Positions 16,605 to 25,338 of a stretch of 64,000 nucleotides of DNA are shown here, in pieces (position 1 is the first letter of the stretch; each line of letters starts with the position of its first letter). The notes beneath the pieces are model-generated. The model made no database searches. It saw only the letters and a program-made list of their open reading frames with translations, and was not told where the DNA came from. Source of the stretch: Saxibacter everestensis. GTDB taxonomy: Bacteria; Actinomycetota; Actinomycetes; Actinomycetales; Brevibacteriaceae. The position numbers and the translations under genes are program-made. Location of the stretch: the NCBI RefSeq assembly GCF_025787225.1, contig NZ_CP090958.1, forward strand, positions 186,001 through 250,000, in the 5' to 3' direction.

Positions 16605-18065
16605 CTAAAGTGACGCCAGCTTCGAAGGAGTGGACCGTTTCGGGCCGAGGAATAGCGCGATCGCCAGCGCGGTGATGACACACAGGGCCACGTTCGAGGT
16701 GATGGCAATGGTGATGCCCGACAGCACCCCGGTGGTCGTTTCGTCGCCGAGGGTGTGAATCCGGGCCGTCACGATGGCGGACATGATGGGGATTCCGAGC
16801 GTGATTCCTACCTGCTGGCTCATTGTGGCCAGCCCGGTGGCAAGTCCCTGTTCCTCGTCCGGAAGGCCGGAGGTGGTGGTAACCATGAATCCGACGATGG
16901 CCATCAGATTGCCAATCCCGCCGATGAAGGTTCCCGCGAGCAGGACAGCGATCCACTCCGGATTCGTGTCGAGAAAGATCAGTGGAGTCGTCGCGGCAGC
17001 CTGGACCAATAGTCCTAGCACGATCGTGCGCTTGGATCCGATTTTGCCCACGACTCGTGGACCCACCATGCCGCCCACTACAGTGCCGATGCCGAGGACA
17101 GCGAAAGCGAGACCGGCCGCAAATGGGGTGTAGCCAAGGACGGTCTGCAGGTAGAGCGTCAGCAGGAACACCAGTGATGTTTCCGTGGCGAACGCGAGCA
17201 TCCCGGCAAGGTTGCCCCAGGCGATGCTGCGTCGCGCCAGGATCGTGACCGGCACCAAGGGCTTCGGTACCCTGCTTTCGATCTTCCAAAATGCAACGAG
17301 GAGCAGCACGCCGGCGAGTAGCGGGCCCCAGGCCTGGGGAGCGGCCCATGAGGATTCACCGGCGCTCGTCAAACCGTAGACGATCGCGACAAGTCCGAGT
17401 GTCACGGTCACCGCGCCGGGAACATCAAGCCGGGCCCGGGTATTAGTTGTGGATTCCCTGATTACGAATGGCGCGATCAGAAGCACGGCGACGGCGACTA
17501 TGACGTTGATGTAGAACGCCCACCGCCAGCTCAGCAGATCGGTGAGAACGCCGCCGAGGATGGCGCCGGTGGTGAAGCCGGCAGCCATCAGAGCACCGTT
17601 CAGGCCAAGCACTTTTTCCCGTACCGGGCCCTCCGGGAAGGAGGTGGTAAGCAGCGACAGCGCGGCGGGAATGACGATTGCCGTGGCAACTCCCTGGGCA
17701 ACCCTGGCGGTGATCAGCAGGATCGGTTCCTGAGCCAGTCCACCGAGGAGCGACGATCCGCCCAGCAGCGCTATTCCGGAAAGGAACAACCTTCGCCGGC
17801 CGTAGAGATCCGCGATCCGGCCGAAGAGCAGGGTGAAGCCGGCAGCGAACAAAGCAAACGAGGTAGCAATCCATTGCAGGTGGTCAAGCGAAAAGCCCAC
17901 GTCGGCGCCAATCGCAGGAAGTGCGACGTTCAGAATCGAGAAATCGACCGCGAGGGTGAACCCGGCGGTCAGGAGAACGGCGACCATCAGACGCTGTCTG
18001 TTCGTCATCCGCGGCTGGCTGCCGGCCGGAAGTATCCGGCCGGTGTTCTGGTCAAGAGTCGACAT
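16605..18065 (-). CDS. DHA2-type (14-TMS) MFS efflux transporter
   Basis: A 486-residue membrane protein of the EmrB/QacA-like drug:proton antiporter group. The first helix carries LTAGFTLAVDFSILNVALPAI, the position where DHA2 transporters have their membrane-embedded acidic residue. The loop 2-3 motif A is FGRIADLYGRRRLFLSG, and motif C-like GLNGALMAAGFTTGAILGGVL follows. About 14 hydrophobic segments can be counted. The ATG at 18063-18065 is preferred over a TTG three codons earlier. It is divergent from an XRE regulator, the usual layout for a regulated efflux pump; the exported compound is unknown. The last codons overlap dispersed repeat copy B. Confidence 0.85.
   Translation of the reverse strand: MSTLDQNTGRILPAGSQPRMTNRQRLMVAVLLTAGFTLAVDFSILNVALPAIGADVGFSLDHLQWIATSFALFAAGFTLLFGRIADLYGRRRLFLSGIALLGGSSLLGGLAQEPILLITARVAQGVATAIVIPAALSLLTTSFPEGPVREKVLGLNGALMAAGFTTGAILGGVLTDLLSWRWAFYINVIVAVAVLLIAPFVIRESTTNTRARLDVPGAVTVTLGLVAIVYGLTSAGESSWAAPQAWGPLLAGVLLLVAFWKIESRVPKPLVPVTILARRSIAWGNLAGMLAFATETSLVFLLTLYLQTVLGYTPFAAGLAFAVLGIGTVVGGMVGPRVVGKIGSKRTIVLGLLVQAAATTPLIFLDTNPEWIAVLLAGTFIGGIGNLMAIVGFMVTTTSGLPDEEQGLATGLATMSQQVGITLGIPIMSAIVTARIHTLGDETTTGVLSGITIAITSNVALCVITALAIALFLGPKRSTPSKLASL
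16610..16642. repeat. Dispersed repeat, copy B (inside the MFS 3' end)
   Basis: This is the second copy of the GTGACG-N13-AGTGGACCGTTTCG element described at 15250-15282. Here it forms the last dozen codons of the convergent MFS gene when read on the other strand. Confidence 0.55.
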
Positions 18066-18191
18066 GACATCCAATTCGATGGGGGTACTGCCCGAAGGTG
18101 ACGGGCTTCAACTCAACTGTCGAGCTATTCGGTTCAAGCAGCCAGACCTCCAGGCTTCCTACCTTCGCCGTGCCTAGCACTGACAGGGATA

Positions 18192-18205
18192 GGCAGATGT
18201 CTGCC
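18192..18205. promoter_or_regulatory. Dyad GGCAGA-TG-TCTGCC, candidate operator
   Basis: Perfect 6-bp arms with a two-base centre lie 20 bp upstream of the XRE regulator start and 127 bp from the MFS start. GATAG on the left and CTATC on the right extend the symmetry with a small offset. The site probably overlaps the regulator's promoter, which would fit autorepression. Confidence 0.5.
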
Positions 18206-18225
18206 CGCTATCGGACAATGAGGAT

Positions 18226-19116
18226 ATGGACGACATTGCCGCCACGGCCGACCTCGGGACGTTTCTTCGCACTCGCCGAGCGAAACTGACCCCCGAGGAC
18301 GTCGGCATCAGTTCTTATGGCTCCCGTCGGGTTCCCGGCCTCAGAAGGGAAGAACTGGCCCAGTTGGCAGGGGTATCTGCCACCTACTACACCCGACTCG
18401 AGCAGGGCCAATCGACAAACGCCTCTGAGGCCGTAATTGACTCACTCGCCCGGGCGCTCGGCCTGAATGCCGATGAACGCGCGCATCTGCACGACCTCGC
18501 CCGGCCGGTTCGCGCAAGGCGCAAGCGTCAGGCGCGTCCGGAGCGGGTGCGGGCTGGCACGATCGGCCTGCTGAATGCGATGAGTGATATTCCTGCGGTC
18601 GCGGTAGGCAGGCGAAATGAGGTTCTCGGCTGGAATGCGCTCGGGCATCTCTTGCTCGCCGGGCACCTCGACGTGGACGCCCCGGAACGGCCGACAGACC
18701 GGCCCAACCTGACCCGGATGCTGTTTCTCGACCCGCATACACGTGATCTGTACCGGAACTGGCGCGAGGAGGCCACGCTTGCCGTGGCGTCACTTCGCTT
18801 CGTGGCTGCCCAGTTCAAGGATGATCGCGGGCTGGCCGAGTTGATCGGCGAGCTGACGCTCAACAGTCCCGAGTTCGCGGCGCTGTGGGCAAAGCATCCC
18901 GTGCAGCGCTGTGTGAGCGGAGTCAAGGAGTTCCGCCATCCGGAGGTCGGCGATTTCGAGCTGAACTTCGAAGTGCTGCACCTGCCCGACGCGAACGGCC
19001 AGCGCATCATCGCGCATTCGGCTGAACCGAACTCGCGGGCTTCGGGGGCATTACAGCTGCTCCGGGTGCCGGCGACTGATCTTTCCCGGAGCGCCGCGGA
19101 CACCGCTCGGCGATAA
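18226..19116 (+). CDS. XRE-family regulator with MmyB-like ligand-binding domain
   Basis: This 296-residue protein has an N-terminal helix-turn-helix (RVPGLRREELAQLAGVSATYYTRLEQG, residues ~35-61) followed by ALGLNADERAHLHDLARP. This N-terminal pattern is the hallmark of MmyB-like actinobacterial regulators. The C-terminal half (MSDIPAVAVGRRNEVLGWN, then FVAAQFKDDRGLAELIGEL) matches the MmyB PAS-like ligand domain, which can bind fatty acids in characterised relatives. It is divergent from the MFS exporter, which it most likely represses. A dyad at 18192-18205 is a candidate site. Confidence 0.88.
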   Translation: MDDIAATADLGTFLRTRRAKLTPEDVGISSYGSRRVPGLRREELAQLAGVSATYYTRLEQGQSTNASEAVIDSLARALGLNADERAHLHDLARPVRARRKRQARPERVRAGTIGLLNAMSDIPAVAVGRRNEVLGWNALGHLLLAGHLDVDAPERPTDRPNLTRMLFLDPHTRDLYRNWREEATLAVASLRFVAAQFKDDRGLAELIGELTLNSPEFAALWAKHPVQRCVSGVKEFRHPEVGDFELNFEVLHLPDANGQRIIAHSAEPNSRASGALQLLRVPATDLSRSAADTARR

Positions 19117-19384
19117 CGCGCGGCCTGGGCAGAACCTCCGGCCGGGCCAGGGCGTCTGCGGGGGTGGCATACCTGGCTGGGGCAGAACGTCCGGCTGGGT
19201 AGCATGAATACGCGCTGACAATCGACATCGTCGTACGATTAGGACGCCAGAGCATACTGCGACCGAATCGGGGTTTACTATTACTGACCTTTCCACGAAC
19301 CACGATGTTTACTATCTGCCTCCCGAGGACGCCGATACCGCCGCTTCCGTCAAAAATGCGACGGCGGCCAGCGCTGCCCGGCTT

Positions 19385-20887
19385 TTGCAGCGCCCGGATG
19401 TCGTGAAGTTCAAGGGTCGCCTTGCGCTGGTGAACCATGGACTGACTCCGCATCAGGCCATGGTCGAGGACCTGCTGTTCGTGCGGCGTGTTCTTGAGGC
19501 CGCCGAACTTGATTATCTGTTCGTGCGGGGCAACGACGAGCGGCCCGTCATTGCGGTCGATGTTTCCGATCGCCAGACTTTGCGGGAAGCGCTTGTTGCC
19601 GCGTGCGCGGAGGAGCCGTTCTACGCCAAACCGGTCGACGTGAAGAAGGGGAAGACCGAACTTCTGGCCGACGGGTCCCTGTCGTCGAACTCAAAAGCCC
19701 GGATCTTCAGGCTGTTCAGGCCGCGCGTCGTGCCGGAAAGCGGCTTGTTGTACGGCCCGTCGACCGGTGTGCAGATCGAGCTGTGGTCAATGCATGACAG
19801 TGAAGAGATCGTCCTCCCGATCGAGAACTCGATCACTCGCCGGACGATTCGCCGCGAAGACATCGTGCGCGGGAGTGTTGAACGGTTCGGGCTGACCTGG
19901 CCGGCAATCGAGAACATGTTTGCCGATCACGCTACCGACATCAACTTCGACATCGACATGGTTTTTTCCTGGGTCGACGGGTCGTCGATCGAATGGCAGA
20001 AGGCTCGCGCAGCGCGGATGGCCGGCACCGTGGTTGGCGAAGGAGACGAATCGGAGGCGCGTTATCGCCAGATCGACGAGCTGAAGTACGCGCTGCGTTC
20101 GGTCTACATGTTCGCGCCCTGGATCCGACGGATCTTCATTGCGGCGGATTCGCCTCGTCCGTCGTGGCTGGCCGATCACCCATCCGTGACTTTCGTGCGT
20201 AGCGAAGACTTTTTTGCTGATCCGTCCGTGCTGCCGACGCATAATTCTCAGGCGGTCGAGAGTCAGCTGCAACATATCCCGGGGCTGGCCGAGCACTTCC
20301 TGTACTCGAACGACGACATGTTCTTCGGCCGGCCGGTTGGCCCCGACACCTTCTTCTCGCCCGGAGGCGTGACCAAGTTCATTGAGGCGTCGGTTCGGAT
20401 CGGCCTCGGCGACACGGAGTTGGGACGCAGTGGCTATGAGAACGCTGCGCGGGTTAACCGCCGGCTGCTTCAGGATCGCTTCGGGCGGACGACGACTCGG
20501 CACCTGGAACACGCTGCCGCGCCACTGCGGAAGAGTGTTCTGCTGGAAATGGAACAGGAGTTCGCGAAGGAGTTCAAGGAGACTTCGGCCAGCACGTTCC
20601 GGGCGGCGTCGAATATTTCGGTGACCAATTCGCTCTACCACTACTACGCCTTGATGACTGGGCGAGCGGTGGTGCAACAGCTGGCCAAGGTGCGGTATGT
20701 CGACACGACGCTGCGGTCCGGGATCCGGAAGATGGACTCGTTGCTGGCGAAGCGCTCGGTAGATTTCTTCTGCCTCAACGACGGCAGTTTTCCCGAGATC
20801 GATGCGGCGGAGCGCGCCGAGCTCGTGACAGATTTCCTGGAGCGATACTTCCCGATCAAAGCCCCCTGGGAAGTCGACGCAGACTAG
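19385..20887 (+). CDS. Stealth-family polysaccharide phosphotransferase (start uncertain)
   Basis: Stealth proteins transfer sugar-1-phosphate units to build phosphodiester-linked capsule or cell-wall glycans. Conserved regions seen are CR1 IDMVFSWVDGSSIEW (about residues 190-204), CR2 QIDELKYALRSVYMFAPWIR, CR3 HNSQAVESQLQHIPG with YSNDDMFFGRPV, and CR4 FPIKAPWE at the C-terminus. The TTG at 19385 is the first usual start codon in the frame. However the frame is open back to 19208 and the 30-odd preceding codons (for example LPPEDADTAASVKNATAAS) look coding. A non-standard start such as ATT at 19280 is therefore possible. The stop codon lies in a 46-bp tandem repeat shared with the convergent gene. 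Confidence 0.85.
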   Translation: MQRPDVVKFKGRLALVNHGLTPHQAMVEDLLFVRRVLEAAELDYLFVRGNDERPVIAVDVSDRQTLREALVAACAEEPFYAKPVDVKKGKTELLADGSLSSNSKARIFRLFRPRVVPESGLLYGPSTGVQIELWSMHDSEEIVLPIENSITRRTIRREDIVRGSVERFGLTWPAIENMFADHATDINFDIDMVFSWVDGSSIEWQKARAARMAGTVVGEGDESEARYRQIDELKYALRSVYMFAPWIRRIFIAADSPRPSWLADHPSVTFVRSEDFFADPSVLPTHNSQAVESQLQHIPGLAEHFLYSNDDMFFGRPVGPDTFFSPGGVTKFIEASVRIGLGDTELGRSGYENAARVNRRLLQDRFGRTTTRHLEHAAAPLRKSVLLEMEQEFAKEFKETSASTFRAASNISVTNSLYHYYALMTGRAVVQQLAKVRYVDTTLRSGIRKMDSLLAKRSVDFFCLNDGSFPEIDAAERAELVTDFLERYFPIKAPWEVDAD

Positions 20888-20996
20888 GCGTTTTGCAGCC
20901 TCGGGGCTGGCGAGCGGACATCCGGCAGACTAGGCGTTTTGCAGCGTCGGCGCTGGCGGGCGGACATCCGGCAGGTTAGGCGTTTTGCAGCGCAGG
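20879..20996. repeat. 46-bp tandem repeat, 2.5 copies, joining the 3' ends of two convergent genes
   Basis: Copies at 20879-20924 and 20925-20970 and a partial copy from 20971 share the core TAGGCGTTTTGCAGC. Copy 1 contains the Stealth stop codon; the partial copy contains the stop and last codons of the phosphodiesterase gene on the other strand. The repeat therefore looks like duplication of an original junction between the two genes. Confidence 0.85.
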
Positions 20997-21887
20997 AACC
21001 GGCGCGGCATCCTCAATCGTTACGCCTGCCAGCTCCAACCGGGCTGCAGTCGCCTCCGGCGAGAGCTGCTCGCCGACGGTCGCATAGCTACCCAGCGGAA
21101 CCACCGAGTGCACGATCGTGTCCTCGTAGACGTGGACCAGGTTGAAGCCCTGAGCGCCGTCCTGGCCGCGCTGGCCTCCGGCCGGAATTGCGAGGTCCTG
21201 GGTGTAGCACGTTGCCGAGGCAACCGATACCGGGATATTGGCCACGGTCGCTGTAGTCGAATAGTGCAGGTGACCGGCCAGTATGGCGCGGATGTCGCTG
21301 CCCCGGATGACGTCGGCGAGACGCTTCTGCTCGCGCAACTCCACGAGGGCTGCAAGGTCGAGCACGCTGGGCACCGGCGGGTGATGCAGAGCGAGAATCG
21401 TGCCGTCGGGCGCCGGGGTCAGAAGTTCTTCCGCCAGCCACTGCAACTGGGTTTCGCTGATCTCGCCATGGTGGTAACCCGGCACGGTGGAATCGATCGT
21501 GATGATCCTGAGGCCGTTCAACCAGTAGGTATTGTCCACCGGCATTGGGGAAGCAGTCTGACCGAGCAACTCGGTGCGGAAGTTGCTCCGATCGTCGTGA
21601 TTTCCCATCGCCCAGATGACCTGGGAGCCGAGGCGTTCGGCGACCGGTTCGACGATTGCACGGACCTTTGCGTAAGCATCCGCTTCGCCGCGGTCGGCGA
21701 TGTCGCCGGTGAAGACCATAGCTTCGGGGCGGGCGTTGGAGGCTTCCAGCTGGTCGAAGATTTGCTGGAGTCGTCGTTCGCTGTCGACCGCTCCATACAG
21801 CGGTTGCGGTCCGCCGAGCAGGTGAGTGTCGCTGAGGTGCAAGATGAAATGGTTCGGGCGGGGGTGTTCGGCCGTCCGGGATATCAT
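20976..21887 (-). CDS. Calcineurin-like metallophosphoesterase, class III cyclic-nucleotide phosphodiesterase type
   Basis: A 303-residue enzyme with the five metallophosphoesterase motifs in order: LHLSDTHLL (D-x-H), [10 protein letters not shown] (GDxxDR), [12 protein letters not shown] (GNHD), LALHHPPVP and ILAGHLHYS (GHxH). This set and spacing match CpdA/Rv0805-type enzymes, which hydrolyse 3',5'-cyclic nucleotides and other phosphodiesters. The ATG at 21885-21887 with an AAGAGA element is preferred over an upstream reading that adds 52 residues without family similarity. It is a single-gene unit converging on the Stealth gene. Confidence 0.87.
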   Translation of the reverse strand: MISRTAEHPRPNHFILHLSDTHLLGGPQPLYGAVDSERRLQQIFDQLEASNARPEAMVFTGDIADRGEADAYAKVRAIVEPVAERLGSQVIWAMGNHDDRSNFRTELLGQTASPMPVDNTYWLNGLRIITIDSTVPGYHHGEISETQLQWLAEELLTPAPDGTILALHHPPVPSVLDLAALVELREQKRLADVIRGSDIRAILAGHLHYSTTATVANIPVSVASATCYTQDLAIPAGGQRGQDGAQGFNLVHVYEDTIVHSVVPLGSYATVGEQLSPEATAARLELAGVTIEDAAPVPALQNA

Positions 21888-22055
21888 CGGTTCTCTTTTC
21901 GAATCGTGATGACTTTCGGTGCCTTGCGACGTTGCCCTGGCATGTTTCAACGCTATCAAACCATTACGAAGCGGCGGGCAAGTGAACGCAAGTCGGCGCG
22001 CCGGTAAAGACCGGTAGTATTTGCGCCACGTTGCACAGCGCATCTATGCAAGTCA

Positions 22056-22739
22056 TTATTCCCGGACTTCCTCACGGAGGGGTTTCACACTTGCCGGCAC
22101 GCCTGCTGCGGTCAGCTTCGGAAACTCACAGTTGAACTCGCCCCGGTAGCCGAAGAGGAAGCCGTAGCGCGGGTTCCTGACTTCGAGACGGATGGTGAAG
22201 ACTTCACGTTCCGAATCGTAATTCTCATACAGGTCGGCCTTGCCGGTGAAGGCCGGCGGGAAGGTGAAGCCGGCTCTCCCTTCGTAGAATCGCTGCGCAT
22301 CCGAAGTTAGGTGCAATGACCCATCTGCGAGGACCTCGAGATCTAGGTCCGTAGCAAGATGCTGATGGGTGCCCAGGTAGTCAATCACCTTGCCCGTTCG
22401 CTCGCCGTAGATCATCGTCGCGTCAAACCGGCGGAACTTGCCGGGACGGACCTCCAGGGTTCGGACGAAAGAAACCGTCTTGCGGCCGAAACTGTCAATG
22501 TAGGGATAGTTCTCGATGATGAACGGGATGTCGTCGCCCTGGTCCGGGAACAGCAGATTGCGAAATGCGCCCAACCGGAGGAACGGCACCGTCCACCAGG
22601 CTCCACGGCGGACCTGGGAGAACCTACCTCGGCCGATACAGGCATATCCCGCGTCGACATCGACTCCGAACCGGCGCTGCAACATCGGGTGTAGTCGCTG
22701 GAACTCCGGGCCAAGTGCTTTTTCGAAGATCGAGCTCAT
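22056..22739 (-). CDS. DUF4166 domain protein
   Basis: This 227-residue protein matches DUF4166: FEKALGPEFQRLHPMLQRRF at the start, VPFLRLGAFRNLLFPDQGDDIPFIIENYPYIDSFGR in the middle, and YGFLFGYRGEFNCEF near the end. The family's function is unknown; members are often fused to or encoded beside SDR-type or saccharopine-dehydrogenase-like proteins. Here its ATG overlaps the stop of the SRPBCC gene by 4 nt, so the two products are coupled and may act together. Confidence 0.82.
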   Translation of the reverse strand: MSSIFEKALGPEFQRLHPMLQRRFGVDVDAGYACIGRGRFSQVRRGAWWTVPFLRLGAFRNLLFPDQGDDIPFIIENYPYIDSFGRKTVSFVRTLEVRPGKFRRFDATMIYGERTGKVIDYLGTHQHLATDLDLEVLADGSLHLTSDAQRFYEGRAGFTFPPAFTGKADLYENYDSEREVFTIRLEVRNPRYGFLFGYRGEFNCEFPKLTAAGVPASVKPLREEVRE

Positions 22740-23707
22740 CGTTCGACGTGTGCCTTCCTAGGCTCGGAATATGACGGGATCGAAATCCCCGGGTCGGCGA
22801 GTGTGGCCAAGCCGTCGGGAGCGCGGCCTGATCTGGTGTCCGGTGGACGTCGAAGACAGCGACCGGCACGGGGGACTGCAGGCGGTGTCGGCAAGGTGAA
22901 GGCTGCGGTCATCGCCGTTACCCCGGCCGCTATTGGAAACACCCTTCGCCGACTTCGGAGCGCCGTTGAGATCAGGCCGATGCCGCTGGCCAGGAGAGCG
23001 GCGCGGGAAGTCGCATCGACGAGCCAGGCGGAACGGGCCTTGGCGGGGTCGATGCCGGATTCGGCCCAAAGTCGCAATCGATCAAAGCTCAGCGCAGTGG
23101 CCCAGCCAAGTGCCGGCCGGATGACACGGCTGTCGAGCAGCTTCCCGATGCGGCCCATCCCTGGCTCGTAGTTATAGCCGGTGAGGAATCTGACCCCGTC
23201 TGCGGTGGGAATGTATCGCCAATAACCGGCACCAGGGCCGATCGGGGAGAGCCAGTCATCGGTAGTGAACTTCAGCACCGAGGTTGCCTGCCCGTCGGCC
23301 CGCTGGTTGTTGCCGATGGATGTTCCGGTGCCCGAAATGGTGTGAAAGGGCAGCCTGAATGCATAACGAAATCGCAAGAGACCGCCGGTGCCGTTATTGC
23401 CAGGGTTGCCGCTGCCGCCGTTGCTACTAACGTCATCGACGCCAGCGTTGCTACTGTCGTCATCGCCAGCTGGTGTGCTGGCCTGCTCGATCGGAGTTAT
23501 CGACGAGAAACGCAAGTCCCAGCGAGGATGGAGCTCTGTGTTCTGGCTGAGTTCGAAGATTCGGTCCTTGCTCGACCTGATCAGAATCTCGACATAGATC
23601 TGTTTGCGGGCGACGCGGTCACTGCGCTCGGGTGCTTCACGAGCGCGCTTCGGCCGGGAGCGATCAGGCCGGGTCTTCGGCCGGCAGCGGTCAGGCCGGG
23701 TGTTCAT
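22736..23707 (-). CDS. SRPBCC-like protein with Asn/Gly/Asp-rich insert and membrane-proximal C-terminus
   Basis: About 323 residues. After an Arg/Pro-rich N-terminal tail, the segment QIYVEILIRSSKDRIFELSQNTELHPRWDLRFS looks like the first strand and helices of a polyketide-cyclase/START (SRPBCC) fold. A low-complexity insert rich in Asn, Gly, Ser and Asp (around residues 76-110) interrupts the domain before LLRFRYAFRLPFHTISGTG. A later stretch (ALLASGIGLISTAL and PIAAGVTAMTAAFTL) could hold one or two membrane segments. The ATG at 23705-23707 follows AAGGGG and overlaps the upstream DHFR-like gene by 17 nt. No specific function can be assigned. Confidence 0.65.
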   Translation of the reverse strand: MNTRPDRCRPKTRPDRSRPKRAREAPERSDRVARKQIYVEILIRSSKDRIFELSQNTELHPRWDLRFSSITPIEQASTPAGDDDSSNAGVDDVSSNGGSGNPGNNGTGGLLRFRYAFRLPFHTISGTGTSIGNNQRADGQATSVLKFTTDDWLSPIGPGAGYWRYIPTADGVRFLTGYNYEPGMGRIGKLLDSRVIRPALGWATALSFDRLRLWAESGIDPAKARSAWLVDATSRAALLASGIGLISTALRSRRRVFPIAAGVTAMTAAFTLPTPPAVPRAGRCLRRPPDTRSGRAPDGLATLADPGISIPSYSEPRKAHVER

Positions 23708-24263
23708 TCGACCCCTTCTCCTGGGTGACGACCCGGTACATCGTCTGGACCATTCCGCCGGCGAGCACCTCTGTGCGCTCGTGTTCGAGTTCGACGTCGT
23801 CCGGCAATGGCCCGAACAGGGTGATACCTTCACCTATCAGTACGGGGACCCTCGATAGGGTCAGCTCGTTAATCAGCCCGGCGTTGAGAAAACTGCGGAC
23901 CGTGCGGCCGCCATCCACATAGACCCGTCGATACCCGGCAGCATTGAGTGCGGCTACCGCTTTATCGAACCCGGCATGCACGATAACTCTGGGATCGGCA
24001 TCAGCCGACAGCGTGGCACTGATCACGTGCACAGGGCGATCCAGGTACGGCCAGGACTCCTCATCGGCGATGGCATCGTAGGTGCCCCGCCCCATCACTA
24101 GCGCGTCGACGCTTTCCATGAACGGGGTGAACCCGGCATCCCCTGCGACCGTGCCGCGTTCGATCAGCCAGGCCAGGTCCCCATCGAGCCGAGCGATGAA
24201 TCCGTCGACGCTGAGGCCGAGGAACACGCAACCGTTGAATGTCGAAGCAGGTGTTGAAGTCAT
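23691..24263 (-). CDS. Dihydrofolate-reductase-like (RibD C-terminal domain) protein
   Basis: This 190-residue protein has the RibD_C/DHFR fold: GCVFLGLSVDGFIAR at the start, ALVMGRGTYDAI in the middle, the strand YVDGGRTVRSFLNAGLINELTLSRVPVLIGEGITLF, then ELEHERTEV. Stand-alone members of this group are NADPH-dependent reductases of mostly unknown substrate, distinct from both folate DHFR and the riboflavin enzyme. It is the first gene of a three-gene unit with the SRPBCC-like and DUF4166 genes, all overlapping. Confidence 0.85.
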   Translation of the reverse strand: MTSTPASTFNGCVFLGLSVDGFIARLDGDLAWLIERGTVAGDAGFTPFMESVDALVMGRGTYDAIADEESWPYLDRPVHVISATLSADADPRVIVHAGFDKAVAALNAAGYRRVYVDGGRTVRSFLNAGLINELTLSRVPVLIGEGITLFGPLPDDVELEHERTEVLAGGMVQTMYRVVTQEKGSNEHPA

Positions 24264-24378
24264 GGCAGAACCCTAGCAACGGGGTGTGACAGTCGTTTCG
24301 TGCCTCGCCCCGGCGGATCGGAGCTCCAGGCCTCAGCGGGACATTGACATTGGGTCTATCAAGAGCGAAGGAAACCGC

Positions 24379-25230
24379 CTAGCCAGCAGCATGCAGGGCG
24401 CCCAGTTCCCGTTCGACCGCCGCGAAACATGAGTCCAGTGCTCGACGCGGATCGAACGCGTACTGCCCGTCGCCGAAGAGCTCGAACGTAAGATATCCGT
24501 CGTACCCGATCGTCTCAAGGCCTGCGAGGTACTCGCGCAATGGCAGTTGGCCTTCGTCCCAAGCGAGGTGGCCGGTGGGTCGTCCGTCGATGAGATGTAC
24601 ATGACGAATCAGTGACCCAAGGTTCTCGTGGTAATCGGCAACCGTCTCACCTGCGGTCGCCATGGCGACCGTATCAAGCGCGCCACCGACGTTCGGGGCG
24701 CCGATATCCGCAATCATCCGGCGGAGGGTTTTGGAGTCGTTCACGAGGTTCGATTCGACCCGCTGAAGTGGTTCCAGGATGCATCCGACGCCAAGTTCCT
24801 GGGCTCGGCTTGCGATCTCGCTCAGCGCATCGACGGACCGCTGCCAGGCGGCATCCGTCCGCTCGTTTTCGAAGCCCCGCCCGGGTGTAAGAAACAGGTA
24901 TGGCGCTTCGAGTTCTGCGCAAACTTCTGCCGCACGCAAGAACATGCCGATGCTTGAGCGGCGCATCCATTCGACGGGCGATGCGACGTTCACTGGGTAG
25001 GCTACTTGCTCGGGTGTGACGCAATAGGCATGCAAGCCCCTATCCGCCATCAAGTTACGGATGTGAAGCAAATCGTCGGCGGCAAGCTCCGGGATATGTA
25101 ATTGCGGCGCAATGCCCCACAGTTCGAGCTGCTCACGGCCAAGGTCGGCCATGTCGTCGAGGAACGTCTCCAACGGCAGGTGCTGATAAGCGAAGTTCGA
25201 GCCGGCGATTTGGGCTGTAGAGAGGGTCAC
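24379..25230 (-). CDS. frlC: FrlC-like sugar epimerase (xylose-isomerase-like TIM barrel)
   Basis: A 283-residue protein of the AP endonuclease 2/xylose-isomerase-like family. Segments LGREQLELWGIAPQLHIPEL, YCVTPEQVAYPVNVASP, CILEPLQRVESNLV, GALDTVAMA, RHVHLIDGRPTGHLAWDEGQLPLREYL and YLTFELFGDGQY follow the order of E. coli FrlC, which interconverts fructoselysine and psicoselysine. The Glu, Asp, His and Glu expected to bind metal are all present. The start is GTG behind GGAAGG. It is the last gene of the transporter operon. The substrate is inferred from FrlB- and FrlD-like neighbours; another keto-sugar amino-acid conjugate is possible. Confidence 0.78.
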   Translation of the reverse strand: MTLSTAQIAGSNFAYQHLPLETFLDDMADLGREQLELWGIAPQLHIPELAADDLLHIRNLMADRGLHAYCVTPEQVAYPVNVASPVEWMRRSSIGMFLRAAEVCAELEAPYLFLTPGRGFENERTDAAWQRSVDALSEIASRAQELGVGCILEPLQRVESNLVNDSKTLRRMIADIGAPNVGGALDTVAMATAGETVADYHENLGSLIRHVHLIDGRPTGHLAWDEGQLPLREYLAGLETIGYDGYLTFELFGDGQYAFDPRRALDSCFAAVERELGALHAAG

Positions 25231-25338
25231 GTCGCGCCTTCCTGTCAGGCCGAGCTGGTTGCTGATGCCGGGGACAGGCCGCAGCTCTCGGGGACGGGGC
25301 GCAGATCCAGGCGGTGCCTGCGCCCGCGATCACGGTGC

